64,000 bases of DNA. Source: Bacteroides ovatus. GTDB taxonomy: Bacteria > Bacteroidota > Bacteroidia > Bacteroidales > Bacteroidaceae. Below the pieces are notes generated by a model. It was not told where the DNA came from and did not search any database. It worked only from the letters and a program-made list of their open reading frames with translations. This document shows, piece by piece, positions 27,175 to 35,357 of this stretch. Each line of letters starts with the position of its first letter. Within the stretch, counting starts at the first letter, position 1. The stretch lies in the NCBI RefSeq assembly GCF_001314995.1, contig NZ_CP012938.1, positions 5,580,001 through 5,644,000 of the forward strand, written 5' to 3'. Position numbers and translations under genes: made by a program.

Positions 27175-28515
27175 TTAGTGAAAGAACTTCTCAATCTTTT
27201 TAATCATCATGCTTAAGCAGAATACGACTACATGGTCGCCGGGGCGGATTTGCGTATCACCTGTCACCAGGATACCTTCTCCGTTACGGATCATTCCTCC
27301 GATGGTGGTGCCTTTGGGAAGTCCCAGGTCTTTAATCAGGTGTTTGGTTATTTTGGCTCCTTCCGGTACGGTGAATTCTGCAACGTCCGCATTGGCAAAA
27401 GTTAGGCATTTTACATTAGACACGTCGGCGTCCAACATCATTTGGTAGATATGGCTGGCAGCAATCATTTTTTTATTGATAACCGTGCCGATGTCGAGAC
27501 TCTCTGCCATACCGATATAGTCGATGTTCTCCACTTCTGCCACCGTCTTTTCCACTCCCATGCGTTTGGCGGCGAGACAGGCCAGGATATTCGTTTCCGA
27601 GTTGCCGGTCAGGGCTACAAATGCTTCGGTATTCTTTAGCCCTTCTTCGATAAGCAGGTCCATGTCGCGACCGTCTCCGTTGATAATCATTGTTTTGTCA
27701 TCCAGTAGCTCTGTCAGACGGTTGCAACGGTTCAGGTCATTATCCACTATTTTCACCTGCATATAGTCCGGCACATATTGTGCGGTACGGACTGCGATAC
27801 GGCTACCTCCCATAATCATTACATTGCGTACGTCGGCATAGTCTTCTTTGCCGGCTATCTTACGTATATAAGGAATGTATTTGCGGGTAGTGGTGAAATA
27901 AACAATATCATGCAATTTAATAACATCGTCTCCGCGAGGGATAATCGTTTCCGTTCCGCGTTTGATGGCTACTACATGGTAAGGAATGTTGGGACCGCCT
28001 AATTGGTGCAGCGGTATATTCAGGATTTCAGCCTTTTCGCGCATCTTCGTACCAATCAGAACCAGCGAACCTCCACAGAATTCCCACCATTGGCGTACCC
28101 AGCTCATGCGCATGGAAGATACGATTTCTTTAGCAGCCAGCATTTCCGGGTAAATCAGCGAATCTACTCCTAGCTTCTGGAAAAACTCTTTATTTTTGGG
28201 TAGAAGATATTCATAGTTGTCGATACGCGCCACTGTCTTTTTGGCTCCCAGGTTGGTAGCCAGCATACAGGCAGTCATGTTGCGGCTTTCGTCCGGTGTG
28301 ACTGCGATGAACAGGTCGGCTTCTTTGACGCCCACTTCTTTCAATCCGGAGATGGAAGAAGGAGAAGCGGCAACAGTCAGCAAGTCAAAGTTGGCGCTAA
28401 GAGCACTTAGTTTCTCTTCGTCATCATCCATCAAGATAATATCTTGCTTTTCGCGCGATAACAGTTTGGCCAAATGGGTGCCTACGTTGCCGGCACCGGC
28501 AATAATAATCTTCAT
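27175..28515 (-). CDS. trkA: Trk potassium transport regulatory protein (two RCK modules)
   Basis: 446 residues, cytosolic. Two Rossmann nucleotide-binding (TrkA-N) domains, the first starting MKIIIAGAGNVGTHLAKLLS and the second near residue 230 (NVMIMGGSRIAVRTAQ), each followed by a TrkA-C domain. It binds NAD(H) and gates TrkH. The start codon lies just after the dxs stop (1-base gap), so translation is probably coupled, and trkH follows after 20 bases. Confidence 0.95.
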   Translation of the reverse strand: MKIIIAGAGNVGTHLAKLLSREKQDIILMDDDEEKLSALSANFDLLTVAASPSSISGLKEVGVKEADLFIAVTPDESRNMTACMLATNLGAKKTVARIDNYEYLLPKNKEFFQKLGVDSLIYPEMLAAKEIVSSMRMSWVRQWWEFCGGSLVLIGTKMREKAEILNIPLHQLGGPNIPYHVVAIKRGTETIIPRGDDVIKLHDIVYFTTTRKYIPYIRKIAGKEDYADVRNVMIMGGSRIAVRTAQYVPDYMQVKIVDNDLNRCNRLTELLDDKTMIINGDGRDMDLLIEEGLKNTEAFVALTGNSETNILACLAAKRMGVEKTVAEVENIDYIGMAESLDIGTVINKKMIAASHIYQMMLDADVSNVKCLTFANADVAEFTVPEGAKITKHLIKDLGLPKGTTIGGMIRNGEGILVTGDTQIRPGDHVVVFCLSMMIKKIEKFFH

Positions 28516-28516
28516 G

Positions 28517-30421
28517 TCAATTGATAAATTCTTTTATTTTAGTCAGAATCCCTTCTTCATCCATGCCGCACAGTTGGTATAGTTCGGCAACTGCCCCATG
28601 TTCTACAAATATATTAGGGATACCGATACGCTTCACGGTCGGTTTGTATTCGTTGTCTGCCATAAATTCGAGGACAGCGCTACCCATACCGCCTTTGATA
28701 ATTCCGTCTTCGATGGTCAGGATACGTTGGAATTTACGTCCTGCCTCATGCAACAATTCTTCATCCAGCGGTTTCAGGAATCGTAAATCGTAATGGGCGA
28801 TGGACAGACCTAAATCTGCTTCTGCCCGGGTGATGGCACGGGCGGCTACGTTTCCTATCGGTCCGATAGTAATCACTGCAAGGTCGCTACCCTCTTTCAG
28901 TTTCCGTCCTTTTCCTACCGGAATTTCTTCCAGCGGACATTTCCAGTCCACCAGTACGCCGCGTCCACGGGGGTAGCGGATCACGAACGGTCCCTTGTCC
29001 GGCAATTGTGCCGTATACATCAGGCGACGTAATTCATGTTCGTCCATCGGGGAACTGATAGTCAGATTAGGGATCGGGCGTAAACATGCCATATCAAAAG
29101 CTCCGTGATGAGTAGGACCGTCTTCGCCAACCAGTCCGGCGCGGTCGAGACACAAAACAACTGGGAGATTCTGAATCGCTACGTCGTGGATGATATTATC
29201 ATGCGCCCGTTGCATAAAAGAAGAATAGATATTGCAGAACGGTTGCAGTCCGTCTTTAGCCATTCCTCCGGAGAAGGTAACCGCATGTCCTTCGGCAATA
29301 CCGACATCGAAAGCGCGTTTCGGCATTTTCTCCATTAGTATATTCATCGAACAGCCGCTGGGCATGGCGGGAGTGACACCGACAATCTTCGGGTTGGCTT
29401 CGGCAAGTTCCACCAGTGTATTTCCGAATACGTCCTGGAAAAGCGGGGGCATTCCTTCGGTGTTGGCAATGAAACGTTCGCCGGTGACGGGATCGAATTT
29501 GCCGGGAGCATGCCATTCGGTAGCGTGTTTCTCTGCCGGTCCGAATCCTTTTCCTTTGATAGTATGCAGGTGCAGGATTTTAGGTCCTTGCATATCTTTG
29601 ATATCACGTAATACTCTTGCCAGGTTCTTTACGTCGTGTCCGTCTATCGGACCGAAGTAACGGATATTCATCCCTTCAAAAATATTCTGTTGCTGTGCCG
29701 CCATTGATTTCAGGCTATTTCCGAAACGGATGAGCGCTTTGCGGCGTTCTTCGTTTAAAATGCCAAGCTTGAACAGCATGCGCGAGAGCTTGAAACGTAG
29801 CTGATTATAGCGGTTGGAAGTCGTTAAGTTGAAAAGATACTGCTTCATGCCTCCTACGCTGCGGTCGATTGCCATATCATTGTCATTCAGGATAATGAGC
29901 AGGTTGTTCGACGTGGCAGATGCGTTGTTCAGTCCTTCAAAAGCCAGTCCGCCACTCATTGATCCGTCGCCGATAATGGCTACTACATGGCGTTTGGCGT
30001 CTCCTTTCCGGGCGGCTGCGACAGCCATACCAAGAGCGGCAGAAATAGAATTGGAAGCGTGTCCGCACGTGAAAGTATCATATTCGCTTTCTTCCGGAGA
30101 CGGGAAAGGGCGGATTCCACCGAGTTTCCTGTTTGTGGAAAATGCTTCACGGCGTCCTGTAAGAATTTTGTGGCCGTATGCCTGATGCCCCACGTCCCAT
30201 ACAATACGGTCGTATGGTGTATTGTAGACGTAGTGCAGAGCTACGGTTAGTTCCACGGTCCCCAGGCTGGCGGCGAAATGTCCGGGGTTGCAGCAGAGTT
30301 CTTTAATAATGTCTTGTCTTAGTTCACCACATACTTCCGGTAGTTGCTCTACGGTTAGTTTACGTAGGTCTTCGGGGTAATTGATGGAGTTTAACAAGTT
30401 ATATGTTGGTTCACTATTCAT
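28517..30421 (-). CDS. dxs: 1-deoxy-D-xylulose-5-phosphate synthase
   Basis: 634 residues from the ATG at 30421. The open frame reaches 30634, but a TATTTTTGC promoter box at 30440-30448 places the transcript start downstream of those extra codons, and [20 protein letters not shown] is the expected Dxs N-terminus. Thiamine diphosphate motif [17 protein letters not shown], catalytic [14 protein letters not shown] region ([16 protein letters not shown]), central transketolase domain [12 protein letters not shown] and RYPRGRG are all present. It joins pyruvate and glyceraldehyde 3-phosphate for the MEP isoprenoid pathway. First gene of the operon with trkA and trkH. Confidence 0.97.
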   Translation of the reverse strand: MNSEPTYNLLNSINYPEDLRKLTVEQLPEVCGELRQDIIKELCCNPGHFAASLGTVELTVALHYVYNTPYDRIVWDVGHQAYGHKILTGRREAFSTNRKLGGIRPFPSPEESEYDTFTCGHASNSISAALGMAVAAARKGDAKRHVVAIIGDGSMSGGLAFEGLNNASATSNNLLIILNDNDMAIDRSVGGMKQYLFNLTTSNRYNQLRFKLSRMLFKLGILNEERRKALIRFGNSLKSMAAQQQNIFEGMNIRYFGPIDGHDVKNLARVLRDIKDMQGPKILHLHTIKGKGFGPAEKHATEWHAPGKFDPVTGERFIANTEGMPPLFQDVFGNTLVELAEANPKIVGVTPAMPSGCSMNILMEKMPKRAFDVGIAEGHAVTFSGGMAKDGLQPFCNIYSSFMQRAHDNIIHDVAIQNLPVVLCLDRAGLVGEDGPTHHGAFDMACLRPIPNLTISSPMDEHELRRLMYTAQLPDKGPFVIRYPRGRGVLVDWKCPLEEIPVGKGRKLKEGSDLAVITIGPIGNVAARAITRAEADLGLSIAHYDLRFLKPLDEELLHEAGRKFQRILTIEDGIIKGGMGSAVLEFMADNEYKPTVKRIGIPNIFVEHGAVAELYQLCGMDEEGILTKIKEFIN

Positions 30422-30439
30422 GATTCTAGGAAATTTAGT

Positions 30440-30448
30440 GCAAAAATA
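30440..30448 (-). promoter_or_regulatory. -7 promoter box of dxs-trkA-trkH operon
   Basis: On the minus strand the sequence reads TATTTTTGC, an exact TAnnTTTG-pyrimidine match, giving a leader of only about 13 bases before the dxs start at 30421. It decides against the longer upstream open frame. No obvious -33 element at 20 bp. Confidence 0.65.
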
Positions 30449-30577
30449 CGAAAAGAAAGTATATTCGACCTCCTTTTTTTTATAAAATCTTATCCGGTAT
30501 AAAGACGTATCTGTTTTTCTATGCTTCCTAAGATTATTGAATCGTGAGGAAAAAGAGGGCGGAAATAGTTTTTTGAT

Positions 30578-30586
30578 TACTTTTGC
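30578..30586 (+). promoter_or_regulatory. -7 promoter box of GSCFA-murF/alr unit
   Basis: TACTTTTGC is an exact TAnnTTTG-pyrimidine match. Transcription would start near 30592, which excludes the upstream ATGs at 30583 and 30589 and favours the start at 30619. It is divergent from the dxs promoter about 130 bases away. Confidence 0.7.
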
Positions 30587-30618
30587 ACATGAAACGTAAT
30601 GAAATGATGGAAAATCGT

Positions 30619-31608
30619 ATGAACTTTCAAACATCTGTAGAATTACCTGCCGGGATGCCGTCGGTCAGTCATGCAGATCATATTCTTCTGATGGGGTCCT
30701 GTTTTGCGGAAAATATCGGGCGACAATTAATGGATGCCGGATTTCAACTGGACCTGAATCCTTTTGGTATTCTTTATAATCCTTTGTCCGTCTCATCTGC
30801 TTTGAGGGAGATTATAAGAAATAAGGAATACAACAAACAAGATCTGTTTGCCTACAAAGATTTATGGCATAGCCCGATGCATCATGGCTCTTTTTCTGCT
30901 TTTACGCCCGAAGAGACATTGCATGCCATAAATTCACGTCTTCACCACGCTTATAAAAAACTGCCGGAATTGAACTGGCTGATGGTGACAATGGGAACTG
31001 CTTACGTTTATAAACAAAAGGAGAGTGGACAAGTGGTAGCTAATTGCCATCAATTGCCGGAGAGTCACTTTTTGCGTTACCGGCTGTCTGTAGAAGAAAT
31101 TGTAGAAGATTATACAGCACTCATCACCGAAATGTCAGCCCGGAATCCGGATCTGAAATGGTTGTTTACAGTCAGCCCGATCCGTCATATACGCGACGGG
31201 ATGCACGCCAACCAGTTAAGCAAATCGACTCTGCTGCTCGCCATCGACCGATTGCAACAACTGTTTCCGGAACGAGTGTTCTATTTCCCCTCTTATGAAA
31301 TCATATTGGATGAATTACGTGATTATCGCTTCTATGCCGATGACATGTTGCATCCGTCTCCTCTGGCGATTCGTTACCTGTGGGAACGCTTCTCCGAAAC
31401 CTTCTTTTCTCCTGAAACAAAGCAGGTTATCGTAGCTGTGCAAGACATCCGCCGGGACTTGGCGCACAAACCCTTTCATCCCGAATCAGAGGCGTATCAA
31501 CGCTTTTTAGGACAAATAGTGTTAAAAATAGAACGACTTATCGGAAAATACCCGTACTTAGATTTTCAAAAAGAAACAGAACTATGTCATATGCGATTGA
31601 ATCCATAG
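30619..31608 (+). CDS. GSCFA domain protein (SGNH-like, cytosolic)
   Basis: 329 residues from the ATG at 30619, chosen from the promoter position and because [15 protein letters not shown] fits family starts; in-frame ATGs lie at 30583, 30589, 30604 and 30607. The domain name motif is intact as [15 protein letters not shown] near residues 24-38, followed by [11 protein letters not shown] and later [15 protein letters not shown] with an SGNH-like Asp-His. The substrate of the family is unknown. It overlaps the start of murF-alr by 25 bases, indicating co-transcription; a cell-envelope role is a guess from this. Confidence 0.88.
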   Translation: MNFQTSVELPAGMPSVSHADHILLMGSCFAENIGRQLMDAGFQLDLNPFGILYNPLSVSSALREIIRNKEYNKQDLFAYKDLWHSPMHHGSFSAFTPEETLHAINSRLHHAYKKLPELNWLMVTMGTAYVYKQKESGQVVANCHQLPESHFLRYRLSVEEIVEDYTALITEMSARNPDLKWLFTVSPIRHIRDGMHANQLSKSTLLLAIDRLQQLFPERVFYFPSYEIILDELRDYRFYADDMLHPSPLAIRYLWERFSETFFSPETKQVIVAVQDIRRDLAHKPFHPESEAYQRFLGQIVLKIERLIGKYPYLDFQKETELCHMRLNP

Positions 31609-34124
31609 CCAAAAGTATCGGTGCCCGCCGTGTGGGCAAACATAAAGCGACTATTGATTGGCTGCTAACAGACAGCCGCTCTTTGAGTTTTCCGGAAGAA
31701 ACTCTTTTTTTTGCTTTAACTACCAAACGAAACAGCGGAGCCCGTTATATCCCCGATTTATATGACCGGGGCGTACGTAATTTTGTAATTACGGAAGAAG
31801 ACTTTAAAGAAGTTGAGAATGGAGAGTTGAGAGTTGAGAGTTCTATGCAGCATGATGGTGCGCAGCCCACTCTCAATTCTCAACTCTCAACTCTCAACTT
31901 CCTCATCGTTCCCAATCCTCTGAAAGCTTTGCAGAAGCTTGCTGAAACACATCGTGATAAATTTAAAATCCCTGTGATTGGTATCACCGGCAGTAATGGA
32001 AAAACCATTGTGAAGGAGTGGTTGCATCAGTTACTTAGCCCGGATCGTTGCATCGTTCGTTCTCCACGCAGTTATAATTCGCAGATCGGAGTCCCACTTT
32101 CTGTGTGGCAACTTTCTGAAGAAGCCGAACTGGGTATTTTCGAAGCCGGCATTTCCGAGATGGGGGAGATGGGAGCTTTGAAACGAATGATTAAGCCTAC
32201 CATTGGTATTCTGACCAATATCGGTGGTGCCCATCAGGAAAACTTCTTCTCCTTGCAGGAGAAATGCATGGAAAAGCTGACGCTTTTCAAAGACTGTGAT
32301 GTCGTGATTTACAACGGTGATAACGAGTTAATCAGTAATTGTGTCGCAAAATCAATGCTGACGGCGCGTGAGATTGCCTGGAGCCGTACCGACATTGAAC
32401 GCCCGTTGTATATTAGCCGTGTGACCAAGAAAGAAGATCATACCGTTATATCTTATCGTTATCTGGAGATGGATAATACTTTCTGTATTCCTTTCATCGA
32501 TGACGCTTCCATTGAAAATGCACTGAATTGTCTGGCAGCTTGTCTTTACCTGATGACACCTGCCGACCAGATAACCGAGCGGATGGCCCGTCTCGAACCG
32601 ATTGCCATGCGTCTGGAGGTGAAAGAAGGGAAGAATAACTGTGTACTGATTAATGATAGCTACAATTCAGACCTGGCATCATTGGATATTGCTCTCGATT
32701 TCCTTGTACGCCGCTCGGAAAAGAAAGGCTTGAAACGGACGCTTATCCTGTCGGATATACTGGAAACCGGACAAAGTACCGCTACGCTTTATCGGCGTGT
32801 AGCACAATTGGTACAGAGCAAAGGGATTAATAAACTGATTGGAGTAGGGCAGGAGATATCTTCTTGTTCCGCCCGTTTTAATGATGATCTCGAACGCTAT
32901 TTCTTTCCTAACACAGAAGCACTCCTTGCATCCAATATACTCAAATCGCTTCATTCGGAAGTGATTTTGGTGAAAGGTTCCCGCGTGTTCAACTTTGATT
33001 TGGTATCCGAAGCCCTCGAATTGAAGGTGCATGAAACCATTCTTGAAGTAAATCTCGGGGCGATGGTAGCCAACTTGAACCATTACCGTTCTATGCTTCG
33101 CCATCCGGAAACAAAGATGATCTGTATGGTGAAAGCATCAGCTTACGGAGCCGGTTCGTATGAAATTGCCAAGAGTTTGCAGGAACACCATGTCGATTAT
33201 CTGGCTGTAGCCGTTGCTGACGAAGGTTCCGAACTCCGCAAGGCAGGCATTACCGCCTCTATTATCATTATGGACCCGGAACTTACCGCATTCAAAACCA
33301 TGTTTGATTATAAACTGGAACCGGAAGTCTATAATTTCCATCTGCTCGACGCACTTATCAAAGCTGCGGAGAAAGAAGGAATCACCAACTTCCCCATTCA
33401 TGTGAAACTTGATACAGGTATGCACCGTTTGGGCTTTGCGGTAGAGGATATTCCATTGCTTATCCGTCGACTGAAGAATCAGAGCGCGGTGATTCCCCGT
33501 TCGGTATTCTCTCATTTTGTAGGAAGTGATTCGTCACAGTTCGACGCTTTCACCCGCGGACAGATTGAATTGTTCGAGAAAGGTTCGCAAGAATTGCAGG
33601 CCGCCTTCTCTCATAAGATTCTCCGTCATATCTGTAATACGGCAGGAATCGAACGTTTCCCCGAAGCACAGTACGATATGGTGCGCTTGGGAATCGGACT
33701 TTATGGAGTCAGCCCGATAGACAATTCGATAATACATAATGTAAGTACGCTCAAGACTACCATCCTTCAGATCCGGGATGTTCCTCAAGAAGATACGGTA
33801 GGATATAGCCGGATGGGGCATTTGGTACGCCCTTCACGCATTGCAGCTATTCCTATCGGTTATGCGGATGGACTGAACCGCCACTTGGGACGCGGCAACG
33901 CCTATTGCCTGGTGAACGGAAAGAAAGCTCCTTATGTAGGGAATATCTGTATGGACGTTTGCATGATCGATGTGACGGATATTGATTGTCGGGAAGGCGA
34001 TCAGGCTATCATCTTCGGTGATGATCTGCCGATTACGGTGTTGTCCGATAAGCTGGAAACGATTCCTTATGAAGTGTTGACAAGTATATCGACACGGGTG
34101 AAACGGGTATATTATCAGGATTAA
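31584..34124 (+). CDS. murF-alr: fused UDP-MurNAc-tripeptide D-Ala-D-Ala ligase and alanine racemase
   Basis: 846 residues. The MurF half (about 1-470) has the ATP loop GITGSNGKT with K140 and the Mur-ligase central and C-terminal domains. The Alr half (about 480-846) has the PLP lysine K517 in MVKASAYGAGS, the catalytic tyrosine Y741 in VGYSRMG, and IGYADGLNR. Together they make D-alanine and attach D-Ala-D-Ala to the peptidoglycan precursor; the fusion is known in Bacteroidetes. Odd: residues 76-106, between the first MurF beta domain and the ATP domain, are encoded by a palindromic repeat (31810-31900) and read as low-complexity sequence (VENGELRVESS, TLNSQLSTLN). Confidence 0.96.
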   Translation: MSYAIESIAKSIGARRVGKHKATIDWLLTDSRSLSFPEETLFFALTTKRNSGARYIPDLYDRGVRNFVITEEDFKEVENGELRVESSMQHDGAQPTLNSQLSTLNFLIVPNPLKALQKLAETHRDKFKIPVIGITGSNGKTIVKEWLHQLLSPDRCIVRSPRSYNSQIGVPLSVWQLSEEAELGIFEAGISEMGEMGALKRMIKPTIGILTNIGGAHQENFFSLQEKCMEKLTLFKDCDVVIYNGDNELISNCVAKSMLTAREIAWSRTDIERPLYISRVTKKEDHTVISYRYLEMDNTFCIPFIDDASIENALNCLAACLYLMTPADQITERMARLEPIAMRLEVKEGKNNCVLINDSYNSDLASLDIALDFLVRRSEKKGLKRTLILSDILETGQSTATLYRRVAQLVQSKGINKLIGVGQEISSCSARFNDDLERYFFPNTEALLASNILKSLHSEVILVKGSRVFNFDLVSEALELKVHETILEVNLGAMVANLNHYRSMLRHPETKMICMVKASAYGAGSYEIAKSLQEHHVDYLAVAVADEGSELRKAGITASIIIMDPELTAFKTMFDYKLEPEVYNFHLLDALIKAAEKEGITNFPIHVKLDTGMHRLGFAVEDIPLLIRRLKNQSAVIPRSVFSHFVGSDSSQFDAFTRGQIELFEKGSQELQAAFSHKILRHICNTAGIERFPEAQYDMVRLGIGLYGVSPIDNSIIHNVSTLKTTILQIRDVPQEDTVGYSRMGHLVRPSRIAAIPIGYADGLNRHLGRGNAYCLVNGKKAPYVGNICMDVCMIDVTDIDCREGDQAIIFGDDLPITVLSDKLETIPYEVLTSISTRVKRVYYQD
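31810..31900. repeat. palindromic repeat element embedded in frame in murF
   Basis: The 32-base arms 31810-31841 and 31869-31900 are complementary at 29 of 32 positions, and each arm is itself built from tandem GAGAGTTGA-like words. A 27-base loop separates them. The element is wholly within the coding sequence, which stays open, adding about 30 residues. It looks like a dispersed intergenic repeat that landed in a permissive linker. Confidence 0.85.
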
Positions 34125-34230
34125 TTCACCACAGATTACACGGATTCACACAGATTGAAGAGAATATATAGTAGCAATAAATCGAAAGATAAGCTATAAA
34201 TCTGTGTGAATCCGTGTAATCTGTGGTGAA
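34125..34230. repeat. palindromic element with perfect 32-bp arms between murF-alr and tatA
   Basis: The arms 34125-34156 and 34199-34230 are perfectly complementary (core CACAGATTACACGGATT), with a 42-base AT-rich centre. The left arm starts at the base after the murF-alr stop codon, and the right arm ends 6 bases before the tatA promoter box. It resembles the degenerate element at 40982-41049. It can fold into a long stem and probably acts as a terminator or insulator between the units. Confidence 0.9.
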
Positions 34231-34236
34231 AATGAT

Positions 34237-34245
34237 TATATTTGC
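34237..34245 (+). promoter_or_regulatory. -7 promoter box of tatA-tatC
   Basis: TATATTTGC is an exact match to TAnnTTTG plus pyrimidine, 36 bases before the tatA start codon. The -33 region lies inside the right arm of the palindromic element (TGAATCCGTGTAATCTG), so that element supplies or abuts part of the promoter. Confidence 0.65.
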
Positions 34246-34281
34246 AGCAACTATTAAAAACCTCTTATATCAAATAAACTT

Positions 34282-34503
34282 ATGACAAACTTATTATTGT
34301 TAGGCTTTTTGCCCAGTGGTTCCGAATGGATTATTATCGCTTTGGTTATCCTTCTTCTTTTTGGTGGAAAGAAAATTCCTGAATTGATGCGCGGATTAGG
34401 CAAAGGCGTAAAGAGCTTCAAAGACGGTGTAAACGAAGCGAAAGATGAAATAAACAAGGCTAAAGACGAGTTGGACAAACCTGTAGATCCTTCTAAGAAC
34501 TAA
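34282..34503 (+). CDS. tatA: Sec-independent protein translocase subunit TatA
   Basis: 73 residues: one N-terminal membrane helix ([12 protein letters not shown]), the conserved [16 protein letters not shown] hinge and amphipathic helix, and a charged tail rich in lysine and acidic residues ending DPSKN. TatA polymers form the pore that moves folded proteins across the inner membrane. tatC follows after 17 bases; no tatB is seen, as is usual in this phylum where TatA serves both roles. Confidence 0.95.
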   Translation: MTNLLLLGFLPSGSEWIIIALVILLLFGGKKIPELMRGLGKGVKSFKDGVNEAKDEINKAKDELDKPVDPSKN

Positions 34504-34520
34504 AAGAGCACAACATACGG

Positions 34521-35357
34521 ATGGCAGAAATGACCTTTTGGGATCATTTGGACGAACTGCGTAAGGTACTTTTTCGGGTAGTTGGAGTTTGGTTTGTATT
34601 GGCAATAGGCTATTTTATTGCTATGCCCTACCTCTTCGACCATGTAATACTTGCGCCTTGCCACAATGATTTCATATTCTACGATTTATTACGGCATATC
34701 GGTAAAACATTTGATTTGACCGATGACTTCTTCACGCAACAATTTTATGTGAAGCTGGTCAATATCAACTTGGCTGCTCCTTTCTTTATTCACATGTCGA
34801 CAGCATTTTGGATGTCGGTGGTGACGGCTATGCCTTATATCTTTTTTGAAATATGGCGTTTCATCAATCCCGCCCTTTATCCGAATGAGAGAAAGGGCGT
34901 GCGTAAAGCATTGACTATCGGAACACTGATGTTCTTCATCGGTGTACTGTTGGGCTACTTTATGGTTTATCCGTTGACTCTCCGTTTCCTTTCTACTTAT
35001 CAGTTGAGTTCGGAAGTGGAGAATATCCTGTCGCTCAATTCTTATATCGACAATTTTATGATGCTGATTCTCTGCATGGGATTGGCTTTTGAACTTCCAT
35101 TGGTTACATGGTTGCTTTCTTTAATGGGAGTGGTCAACAAGTCCTTCCTGCGGAAATACCGCCGTCATGCGGTTGTCGTCATAGTGATAGCTGCTGCTAT
35201 TATTACTCCGACGGGCGACCCGTTCACCTTGAGTGTTGTCGCTATTCCGCTTTATCTGTTGTACGAGATGAGTATTTTGATGATAAAGGACAAGAAGAAA
35301 ACAGAAGAGGAAGTTGAAGATGAAGCTGGAGATGAAGTTGCCCTGTCCGAAGAGTGA
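34521..35357 (+). CDS. tatC: Sec-independent protein translocase subunit TatC
   Basis: 278 residues with six predicted membrane helices. The family N-terminus MTFWDHLDELRKVLFR (residues 4-19) and the segment PYIFFEIWRFINPALYPNER are intact. It is the signal-recognition subunit for twin-arginine precursors. The C-terminus is a highly acidic tail (KKTEEEVEDEAGDEVALSEE) longer than in E. coli. The last codons overlap the start of the helicase gene. Confidence 0.95.
   Translation: MAEMTFWDHLDELRKVLFRVVGVWFVLAIGYFIAMPYLFDHVILAPCHNDFIFYDLLRHIGKTFDLTDDFFTQQFYVKLVNINLAAPFFIHMSTAFWMSVVTAMPYIFFEIWRFINPALYPNERKGVRKALTIGTLMFFIGVLLGYFMVYPLTLRFLSTYQLSSEVENILSLNSYIDNFMMLILCMGLAFELPLVTWLLSLMGVVNKSFLRKYRRHAVVVIVIAAAIITPTGDPFTLSVVAIPLYLLYEMSILMIKDKKKTEEEVEDEAGDEVALSEE

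Noticed and set aside
30422..30634. N-terminal extension of dxs
   Set aside because: It lies upstream of a consensus promoter box and overlaps the divergent gene start; the sequence is unlike any Dxs N-terminus.
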